From assembly GCA_019633425.1 (NCBI GenBank), contig WSUB01000012.1, forward strand, positions 124,001-188,000: 64,000 nt of DNA, given 5' to 3'. The stretch is from Tulasnella sp. 424 (lineage: Eukaryota; Basidiomycota; Agaricomycetes; Cantharellales; Tulasnellaceae). The position numbers and the translations under genes are program-made. Below the pieces are notes generated by a model. That model was not told where the DNA came from. It searched no databases and saw only the letters and a program-made list of their open reading frames with translations. Below, piece by piece: positions 48,497-58,964 of this stretch (its first letter is position 1; every line of letters begins with the position of its first letter).

Positions 48497-51400
48497 TGTC
48501 CCATCACCACACACATGCCATCTGCAACTTGTCTCCTCCTTGCAAATATTCCTCCATCGTTGTACCATTCTCCCTGCTCTCTCCAACCTCCCGCATCAGC
48601 AAACCTCTTCGCATACCTCGTCCGCTTTGTCATTGTCCCACCTGTACAACCCTCCGCGCCTTTCCCATCCGCCTCTTCCCTTGCCCTTCTACGGTCTTGA
48701 CTTGGTTCTCTACTCTCCGTTACTCTCTCTTACTCTCCTACGCTAAGCCCGCCTCATACCACTTAACTTCGCCCGCCAAACCGCTCCATCACCCCGCTTT
48801 TTTTTCTAATCTTATTTTGACTTATACTTTCTTTCTTTTCTTTCTTTCGCTTGGTGATGCTCCTCTTTTTAAATCCTATTCTATTCGCTTTGTTCGCGCC
48901 TCCACCGTACATATATGCCTGATCTTGTTCTCATTTCCTGTCGTACCTTGCCCTTACCTAGTAGTTCCTTCCTCTCCATGCCTCCATTCTCCAAACTAAC
49001 ACCCACATATGTCCACTCTCTGTACACAACGCGACTCAACCTCCCAACACCCCACTCGATCTTCTCCGTACATAGTCTACCTCCTCGTCTATACTCTTTG
49101 TCTTACATACATACTCCGACCACGCTCGCGTCGTACTTAGCTCTTGGACTCTCCCGAACAGAAGAAATTTTACTTACCTACACAAATGGACCTTTGTTCT
49201 GTTGCTTATTACCTTTGCGTGTGGGGCTCTCGACGAACCTAACCTTCGAATTCTCTTCGGTCTACTTTGTTGCTATTTCGCCGGCAACTTAAGAGGAAGA
49301 GATCGCTCAGTTGGTGTGTGTATTATCGCCGGAGCGACCGACCGGACTTTGAGAACGGAAAACCTTGTGACTACTTTCAAATTAATAGGTAGTGGTAGTT
49401 GTCTCACGAAGAGGGAACGGGTTTTCTCCTCCCTGCGCTTCTAATTCCCCCCTCTTCTCGATAAGGAATAAAACCCCTGCCTTCCAACGTGGGCGTGTGG
49501 ACGAGTGTTTATTGATTCCGAGAGCGTCGCTGGAAGCTCCCCTTGGATGTGCACGTCCTGAGGCCTTCTCGTACACGTGAAAGTGCGTGGAGCGGTGGGT
49601 GGGACAGGTCAGTTATAACAGAGAGACATGCGTGCGTACGGTATTCTGATTCCGTCGGTCCCTTGTAACCTTCATTTTATTTTACGATTTTGACACTTTG
49701 CACATTCTCGCGTTTTCGAGGGAAGACTGATCAGGCTTACGTTGTTCCCAAAATTGACATGATGGACAGCCCTTTTGAAATTACACACTTAGATAATGAA
49801 ATTCGAGAAATGGAATGCCACAACCAGCGCAGCAACCGCAGGACCTCCAAGAACGCGAAGCCCCCGCCGCCCATCATATCATCATTTCCTCATTTATCGC
49901 GGTTCGGTCGGCATGATTTGATGTTGGTGGCGGCTTCGCAGTCAGTCGACTCGTCGTGCCGATGGACGCCCAGCAGCCCCGATTTTTTTCATTCGATCGG
50001 AGGAACCGACGACGGCGGGTGCGGGTGTGGATGTGGCGTGCTCTCTCGCATGGGATTGGCTCGTGCACTGGGGAAGAGAAAAGAACGCCACAACAACGAT
50101 GAGATGAACAACGGACGTGTTGTGTTGTCATACATGATATCATGATTGCCGTTCCCTCCACTCCGCCGAGCCAACCAACCAACAAACGTTTCCCAATCTG
50201 GTGGACCGAGGGACCTCCGGGGTGATAGGAGGAGGTACCATACCAGTACTCTTGCTTGCGCCCCAGTGAGAGAAAAAACGGAACAAAAGAAAAGAGATCT
50301 CGCGCATCTGGGAAGGAAGATTGAGAGAACTCAACTGGCACACGTTACGTCCCTCAACCCAGGACAGTGGATTGGACGACGACGCTCGGTCAAACCACCA
50401 ATAAGTAGTAAACTTCACTTTCGCACCGGTCGTTGTGTCTGTTGTTCACAAGGTGTGCGGAGAGGTCTCGAGAAGCGATCTCCGCCGCGTCTTCCTTTTC
50501 CCCCCTCGAAGGAAAAGGGTAAAGCTGTTGCGGAGTACCGGGCAGGGCCGGACCCTCCGGTCAGCGAGGGGAGAAAAGAAGGTAAAGTTTTGACTTTCCC
50601 ATTCGTCGACGCGACCGTCGGCGGTGGTGGAAGGGGTGGTCGTCGTTCAGGCTCGGAAAGGGCCGAAGGTGGAGGGGAGGAGCAGGGACAGGAAAGATCG
50701 AAGATGGCCATGGAGGGTATTCCGAGGAGAGAGGAATAACCCCCTCGTTTGGACAACCACGAAAAAAAAAGGGGAGAGAAACGCCGTGCGTGAACTCCGG
50801 TTGTAGTAGGTCGATATGAGAGAGGTCTCGGAGATCGGCGGTGGAGGGGTCATGCTCCATAAGAGGTGAGGTGGCTGTCGGTGTTGGTCCGCGCGACGAA
50901 TGGGAAGAACTGGCAAGAGCTGATGGCGTGCCTGCTCGGGCACCGGAGGAGGTTACGATACGCGATACGGTGATAATACGAGAGTCGTTTATAGACATCG
51001 AGGTTTGACAGTTGAATGTGCTGCGGGGAAGGCATAATGAGAGGCACTTATTGAGCCTGCTCGAGGCTGCTTCAAGACAGCCCTCGTCGGTCGGCCGCCG
51101 GCTGGTCTCCCAGAATCGGCAAGGAGTGGGAGCGATTTACACTAATCCGATAGCTAGAGAGATAAAGGCGAGCTCGAAAACGGCAACACAAGAAGCCGCT
51201 CTTCTCCGCTTCTTCGACATCTCCGGAGCACCAACGTGCGTCTCACGTTGGCCATCTCTTGCCGCCGGCAAAAAAAACGGCACCATGCCCGCCGAGCAGT
51301 GAGAAAAATAAAGAAAGTTTCGCTCTCCACGCGTCCCCGGCTGCCGAAGTGATAATGAAAAGCTTCTAAGCACCCTGATAGCAAACGTCTTCGAAGTTTG

Positions 51401-51734
51401 CTGGTTAGGTGAGGTGATGGGGATCAAAACCCGGCTTGGAATAACCGGTTCCTCATCGAAAACGGAGAAACCTCACGGAGATCGTGCCGGGCAACGTTAA
51501 TCAGCGACGCGAGACATGAAAAGGAATGACTTGGGGACTTAGTGGTGTGGCGTCGCGTGCACGGGCATGGGCGTGTCTCGCAAGGGTACCAAGACCCGCG
51601 TCATGATAGCCTTTCGTTATACACCCCCCCCCCCCCAAATGTCCGGTCTAACGGAGACTTGTTCGTGCCCCCCAAGCCACTAGACTCATTAAACGGAAAT
51701 GGAGGTAGGTTATCAACGAAAGGATGTGTCATGG
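48497..51734. other. Gene-poor interval
   Basis: The first about 700 bp is C/T-rich, probably 3' UTR of the DUF6593 gene. Further on, open frames on both strands (e.g. 50146-50739, 50561-50998) overlap each other in purine- or pyrimidine-rich DNA and show no motifs. A run of Cs lies near 51625. Confidence 0.35.
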
Positions 51735-53090
51735 CGTTTTACGATGCGTGGATTGTGGAACGAACCCTTGAAGAGTACTAGTCTGTCGGACAAAAAGGAC
51801 GCCGAGAACTCCGTGGGCTTGTGAAACAAGACAATGTGAGTCGGAGTATTGCTCAAGCATGTGTTCATAAGTAACGCCGGGTTGTTCTGCCTCGTGTGTA
51901 ACGCGTTGGCCGCCATGGGATGTCCGTCGAGGGTCTTGAGTTTTTGTTTTTTTTTTTCCTGGTGGGGTGACAAAAGTAAAATGAAGTTGCGGGAGTTTCA
52001 AGTTCATGAACGCACGAGGTTTAACAATCTACGTTGTTATGGAGAACATGATCCACGATTGAATTTTGTCCAGCTAGGACGGCATCGCTTGAGTGGCGGA
52101 CCGCGTTTTAAGCTGTTGGCGGCGTCTCTCGAGTTGGGTTCCGTCAAGGTACGTACGCTAGCGTTAGCCGATTATTACAAAAAAAAGTGCCATGGACCCA
52201 CTAGGGTTACAAGTTTCAAATTGATGTCTGCTGGGGAGGAGAATTTTGCGATGATTGGGGAAGAACTTGCGCGTTCCATGATCATGCCAAAGGTCTTGCT
52301 GGTCGCTGTCTTGGGAACGCGGCCAACATTAGAGGCGCGTGCTGTTACGTCCCTGAAATATTTTGGATTCCACTCATTTAGCTATTTTGGTTAATAACCT
52401 GAAAAGACAGTACTTTATCAACCACGAGCCCGACGGGAACGAACCCTTGGAGAGTACTAGTCCGTCGGACAAAAAAGCCGCCGAGAACTCCGTGGGCCTT
52501 TTTGAAACAAGACACGGCAAACACAAATGTGAGTCGGAGTATTGCTCACGCATGTTGCTCATAAACAACGCCGGGTTGTTCTGCCTTAGTGTAACGCGTT
52601 GGCCGCTACGGGATGTTCGTCGAGGGTCTTGAGGTTTTTTTTAAGGTGGGGTGATAAAAGTGAAATGAAGTGCGGGAGTTTCAAGTCCATGAACGCGAGG
52701 TTTTACAAATCAGAAAAAATCTGCGTTGTTAGGGAGGAATGATCCATGGATGAAGGTGTGTAACTGGAACTGCAGTAGGCTCCTGAATCGAGTGGGGGGA
52801 TGGGTTTAGTTGCGAGTTAGCTGCGTAGCTTGAGAGGGTTTTGTAATTTTACGCTAGCGCGCGTGGGCCGATTATTGCAAAAACACGCCATGGACATAGG
52901 ATTGGTATTTCAAGTTTCAAGTGATATTTTAGAGTGAGTGGAAATTTTGTGATGATTTAGGGAGAAGAGCGTTTCCTCGTGCCAAAGATCTTGTTAGCGA
53001 CTGTAGCCGAATACAAGGCACGTAACCTGGGAGGAGAAGTTCCATGGAATCGGCTCCATTCGGCCTTTAGATTGTGGTCAGAAACCTAAC
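51735..53090. repeat. Tandem duplication, two diverged units of about 0.68 kb
   Basis: Unit 1 (about 51735-52415) and unit 2 (about 52415-53090) align along their whole length. Anchors include GAACGAACCCTTG (51759 and 52438), CGCCGGGTTGTTCTGCCT, AACGCGTTGGCCG, GTCGAGGGTCTTGAG, GCCGATTATT and GCCAAAG. They differ by many substitutions and by indels that are not multiples of three, so a shared protein frame is unlikely. A 181-codon frame in unit 1 (51849-52394) is broken in unit 2. Nature unknown: it may be a decayed element or a non-coding duplicate. Confidence 0.75.
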
Positions 53091-53458
53091 AAAGACCGGT
53101 ATCGCCCTTTGCAAAGGCAAGCGGACGCGCCAAGAGCGGGAGAAGGAGGTCCTGGCCCTTGAGTCAAATCGAAGCGTTTGTCGCGCTTCAAGCGGAGCTT
53201 GAACCGAGAATGTTCGGTTTCTCTTTGTCGTCACTTGCACCACCACCCACCTCCACCTGCCACCGCCATAGCCGCCCATTGCTATTTCGGGTCCTCTCTG
53301 CCAAAAAAGTACTCCCGTACTTTTTGCTAGCTCAACAGGAAGATAAAGAGGTACCCTGGAGAAGGGATCACTTCTGGAGTAGAGTGTCAGCCGTCGGGTT
53401 CAATAAGTGTCAAGCCCGCCCACAAGACTGTTCTGCTTCCGTCTAAAAGCTCCCAAAG

Positions 53459-56400
53459 ATGTGAGAATTCATCACAGATCTGCGCTACGGCTGCCGACAA
53501 GCCGTTTGTTTGTAGGGCTACCCTCGATGCTTTGGCCATCCGGGGCATCCGGTCGTTCGACCCCCAAAAAATGGAACGGATCAATTTTGCCAAGCCTGGC
53601 GTAACGGTGATCGTCGGTCACAACGGGAGCGGTAAAACTGCGAGTTCTATCTCTTACTGGATGAGGTGGTAAATGTTGGCTTATCGAAAACTCTCGATTG
53701 GATAGACGATTGTCGAGTGTCTCAAGTATGCCACCACTGGCGAACAACCTCCTAACACAAAAGGCGGTGCTTTCGTCCATGACCCAAAAGTGCGTCTACG
53801 ATCATTGAAGTTCGACTCGAGTGTACTACGACTGATTTCTCTTCTTGATTTAGATGGCCCATGAAAAAATCGTCAAAGCTCAAGTCAAGTTACGTTTTTA
53901 CGCTCGAAACGGAATGAGAATGACCGCTACTCGGAACCTTCAAGTTACCGCTACGAAAACCGGACAGACCATGAAGACTCTAGAGTCAATCTTGGACGCT
54001 GAAAATCCCAATGCGGGGAACAAAGTGCGTTTTCGGGCTCCGGGTGGTGGTTGATATTACGTCTTTTTAACCTATCTCCCGACCTTCCCTTCCCTACGTC
54101 CCTTTAGAGAACCACTATCTCCACCAGATGCGCTGAAATCGACGTCGAAATCCCCAACCTGTTAGGAGTATCCAAATCCGTCCTGGACAACGTCATCTTC
54201 TGCCATCAAGAGGATTCGTACTGGCCGCTCGCCGAGGCTTCGGTGCTCAAAAAGAAGTTCGATGATATCTTCGAAGCTACCAAGTACACCAAGGCCCTTG
54301 ATAACATCAAAGGTATCCGTAAAGAGCGAGTGGCGGATCTGAAAGCCGAGAAGGAGCGGTTGGCTGGGTTGGCTTCGGAGAGGAAGCATGCCGATAAGGT
54401 TCGGGGTTTTCTCGTCCCCCCGGCGTATTCGATGCATCTCGCTAAGAAACGACCTCCCGTCTCTTTTTTTTTCTAGCTCACCGACAAGATCTCTGAGCTT
54501 ACGAGCACTGCTACCGATAAGGAGGAGCGCATCAGCGTCCTCCAGGAAGAAGCAGAGAACATTAGCGCCGCGAATCTTCAGTTCTACGAGCAGGCGATGC
54601 AGTTCAAGGAGCATTACATGAAAGCGGAAGAGCTCGAAAATAGGAGGATTACTGACAGAGACGATGCTCGAGCCCTTGAGGCTGCTCTCGGCAAAGAGGC
54701 GGCTGGTCCTGGTGGGTAACCCGGAACCCTTTTTGATATTTTTATTTTTTATTTTTGCTTTGTTGGCTTACGATTCCCTTCTGAATTTTAGACGTCACCG
54801 ACGCTTGGCTTCAAGAGCAAGTCAACACTTTCCAAAGCAGCGCTGAAAAGAAGGAGAAGCAGGTCGACGAGATGCGAAGGCAGATCGAAGAAGAGAAAGG
54901 CAACGAAGCTGCCATTCGGCGGAAGCTGCGTAGCGTGGAGTCCCAGAAAGGCTTGCTTCAAGGAGACGCGCAAGTAAGCGATGGATTTTTCGCTTTCCGT
55001 CGTTCCTTTACCTAACCCTTATCGTCGGTCATGTTAGAGACACGACGAGGACGTAGCAGCAAGGCAATCATTGATCGAAAGACTTGGGGAGCTGCATAGT
55101 CTCGGCACGCACAGTCAAATGAGCTTGGACGAAGATGCCGTCCACGAGTTTGTCTATAAGCTCAAGTCTTTACAACGAAAACATGGGTCTGAAAAGGAGC
55201 AGGCTCAGGTGAGCGGCCTAAATATTCAGGCGTCGCACTCTGGAAAATACTCTGACCTGGATGTTCCTCTCACAGAATGCCATCAACACCAAAAACCGTG
55301 AATATACCGACAAAATCGCTCGCCTTCGCTCCGAAATCGAAACCCTGAAACGAGAACGCGACGCTACTCAGTCGTCCATCACCCAATTCCACACCGCCAT
55401 CGCTCACGCCGAGTCGGTCATCGACAGGAACAAGACCCTCGAATCCGAAATCAAGTTCAACAACGACGACCTTGCCGACAAGCGAGCTCGTCTGGACAAG
55501 ATGGTTTCCGAGTTTGCTAGTGCCAAGTTTGACGACCAGATCGCCGCCAAGACCAAGTTGATTCAGACCGTAGAGGTCGAGCGGGAGGCTTTGTATAGCG
55601 AGCAAACTCGTTCGGCCACTCAGGCAGATGAGAGGGCCAAATTGGATTTGAAGCGGGCGGACTTGAAGAAGAAGCAAGCGATGGTTGAACGCATGTGGGT
55701 AGAGGGAGCTCAACAGAGTTTGTTTTGGCATTTCTGACATTGCGTCTTTCTAGCCTTGAAGCCCAGGCTACCAAGTTCCGAAACTTCTTCGACGTCGATG
55801 CTCAGGCCGAAACCATGGAGAGTGATATTGACCACCTTCTCTCGTAAGCCGCCAAATGTTTCGTCTACCGATTCGACTTGTCTGAAAAGAAATCCCCTCT
55901 AGTACCAGGAACAGAGAGATCACCCGTCTGGAAAACGAATACAACAAGGCCAATCGGGAGTCAGCCGAAGCCCATAGTTCTCATGAGCGTCTGAAGAAGG
56001 ACCTTGCGGATAAGCAAAAGGAAGTGGACGGTGCGTTGAGAACGGCTTTCTAACAGCTTTTCGCTGTGCAAAATTTGCTCAATTTCTTCACATAGATCTT
56101 GTGAAGAAAATCCACAAAGCCGCCAATGCCCAGAGTGAGGTGGGGGTAAATGTGACGCTCGAACAGGCTTTGGAAGATGCAGCCACCGAATTGAGATATT
56201 GTCAAGAGTTAGGCCGCCTTCTTCGCTGCATACAGTGGTGTGGATTTCTGATTGTGTATTCACTTTCAGGGAGGCGGGCCAGATCGTGGGCACTGGGGAC
56301 TTCTACAAGAAGCTGCTTGAGGACGGTCGGAAGCACAAGAAGTGTGGCGTTTGTGATCGAGGTCTTGTTTCTTCCAAAGAAATGTCAACCTTTGAGCAAG

Positions 56401-58866
56401 TGGTACGTGCTTTCCAGGGTTTTATTTCTATCTCAAGTGTGTTAATGACGGAAACCGCGTTTCGCAGCTCCAAGAGAAAATTGCCCAGACAACGGATGAG
56501 AAGATCCAGGCAAACAAAGAGGCACAGGAAATGTGGTCGACTGAGCTTGCGCGTCTTCAACAGCTTCTCCCGCTTCAAGGCCACCTCAACAAGACTCGCA
56601 CCGACATCCCAAAGCTACAGAAGGCCGTAGAAGATGCCGCTAAAAAGGACGAAGCTGGTGCAAGCTCAGCAGACAAGGTGCGGCCTTAGGAATAGGAAGC
56701 GACTGCAGGGAATTGATATTGAAACTCGACATAGGCTGCAGCTGCCCTCAAAGATGCTAGATCAGCTCTTGCTGACCTTAATGCACTGAGGGAACACGCT
56801 CGCAATGTTACTCGGACAAACGAGGAAGTGAATAGCTTGCGAACAGAAGTGACCCAACTCGAGCGGAACTTGCAGACTTCCGGATCCGTTCGCACAGCGA
56901 CTGACCTACAAACTGACCTGGACAACATCAGCCAAAAGATGTACGTGCGGCGGCTTCATCGCTAACTGTGTAGCTTACCTTCTTCCTCATACAGCAAGAC
57001 TATTAATCGAGACCGCCAAATAATCCAGACTCAGAAAGAGCAACAGCTCTCGGCGCAGCGGGATGTTGAGAAGGAGATACATAGCATGGAAATCAAGGCG
57101 GGCCAACTCGATGCTAAACTGCAAGAGGGCCGAGCAGCGGAGACAAAAATGGAGAACGACAAGAGGGAGCTAAGCGTTCTACGATCTAAAATACCGGTCA
57201 GTGCCTTCAGCAGCGCGTTTCGGTACACCTGCTCACAACCACCCATTGTGATTACCAGTCATTCGACACGCAAGAATCGTCTCTTCGGGCAAAGATAGAG
57301 GAATTGAAGTCTTCGCAAAGGGAAGAGGAACGTCGCCTGGGCGATAAGCTCTCGGCAGCCGAAGAACAATTCACCGTCTTGAATGGGAGTGTCTTGGAAC
57401 TCGATAGCATCCAGTCGAGGATTGAGAAGTGGGTATTTTAACTCGAGTCTCAGCCTGGGATCTCCCTCACACTTTGGATACCAGGTTTACTTCCGAGAAC
57501 CGTGCGCAACGTCTGCAGAGCTGTATTCAGCAGGCCGCAGATCTCGAAACCCAGATTAGCGGAGTAATTGCTGAGTTGGAAGCGAAACGTCAGAGGATGG
57601 CTGCAGCGCAGACGGAGATCGACCAAGGCGGTGCTCGGCTCTCTAATCTTCAGAACAACCTACATCTAAGACGGTTGAGGAAGCGTATCGAAGAGACGGA
57701 AACCGAACTGGCAGCGCTGCCCATGGAGGAGGCTGCGAATTCCAAGAGGACCTTTGACATCAAGTGGGGAGCGATGCAGAAACGAGAGAGCGACATCAAG
57801 GAGAAGGTAAGTCAAGCTCGCTTCAATAAAGTTACTCATCACCAACCCGTCGATTGCAGATTTCAAGACTCCAGGGTGAAGTCAGCACTATGCAAGCTCA
57901 AATCGACGGTCACAACAAGGACCTTGCGTCCGACTTCAAGAACATCAAGAAGCGTTACATGGATCAACTCATCAAGGTCAAAATGTCGGACATGGCCAAC
58001 AATGACCTCGAAAAATACGCAAAAGCACTGGATAGGTCTGTCTATCCCCCCAAAAGGAGAGCCCCGTTCGACTAATTTGTCTCCATCTCAAGTGCCATCA
58101 TGAAGTACCACACGCTGAAGATGGAGGAGGTCAACGACATCATGCGACACCTGTGGAACAAGACGTACCAAGGAACCGATATCGATGGTATCATGATTCG
58201 CTCGGAAGGTGATGGCGGTGGGACAAGAAAGTCATACAACTACCGAGTACGTCCATTACTTCCTGGAATTCAGTATCCAAAAAGAGAACGACCGCGAATA
58301 ATCCTCCCATTTTACGATAGGTGGTTATGATGAAAGATCAGGTGGAGATGGACATGCGTGGCCGATGCAGCGCTGGTCAGAAAATGCTGGCGTCCATCAT
58401 CATTCGACTCGCGCTCTCAGATTCGTTCGCGCAAGATTGTGGCATTTTGGGTGAGTCTCGATACCTAGCAGCCGACGTATCGGAGCTCACCTGTGTGTGA
58501 ACAGCCTTGGACGAGCCAACGAACGCACTAGATGTAGAGAATATCGAGGCCCTAGCCGCTAGTCTGGTCGAGTGAGTGGAATACGGGCTTTGCATTCTGT
58601 ACTTTACCTGATCTGATACTCTTGTCTCCCAAAGGATTATCAATGAGCGCAAACGAGCAGCCAATTTCCAATTGATCATCATCACTCACGATGAGAATTT
58701 CTTAAGAAAGTTAGGCGAGAATGGTGTCATTCAAGATTATTGGTGCGGTCGATTTGTCCTTCGTACATGCACTCTCCGCTGAGGTTCCCTTATTCCACTT
58801 ATTTTCAGGAGAGTCACAAGAAGCGACAGCCAGAAGTCGATCATAGAGAAACACATGTTATTGTAA
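53459..58866 (+). CDS. RAD50: DNA repair ATPase RAD50
   Basis: Subunit of the MRE11-RAD50-NBS1 complex, which senses and processes double-strand breaks and acts at telomeres. Twenty-four exons sum to 3,945 nt, 1,314 aa, matching the family (budding yeast 1,312). Present are Walker [11 protein letters not shown]-loop [15 protein letters not shown], long coiled coils with the zinc-hook [10 protein letters not shown] in the middle, signature [19 protein letters not shown] and Walker B ILALDEP, ending SIIEKHMLL. The start codon is split: A and T at 53459-53460, then an intron 53461-53515, then G. This gives [17 protein letters not shown], which fits the family start. The intron after the Walker A Thr (53640-53705) begins with GC. 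The D-loop reads TNALD rather than the usual TTNLD. Ends 98 bp from the convergent methyltransferase stop. Confidence 0.96.
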
Positions 58867-58964
58867 TGTGGCTCGTTCCCCTAAGTTATACATTTTCAAT
58901 TTTCCCATCTTGCACCTCAAGCACTGCATGAAGCCAGGTCTCCCTTACTTTCCGCCTGAACCAA

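Noticed and set aside
50146..50739. 197-codon open frame, and 50561-50998 on the other strand
   Set aside because: Mirror-image open frames in strand-biased purine/pyrimidine DNA; Gly/Arg- or Pro/Ser-rich products with no domain.
51849..52394. 181-codon open frame in tandem unit 1
   Set aside because: The frame is destroyed in unit 2 by indels that are not multiples of three, there are no motifs, and composition follows the surrounding DNA.
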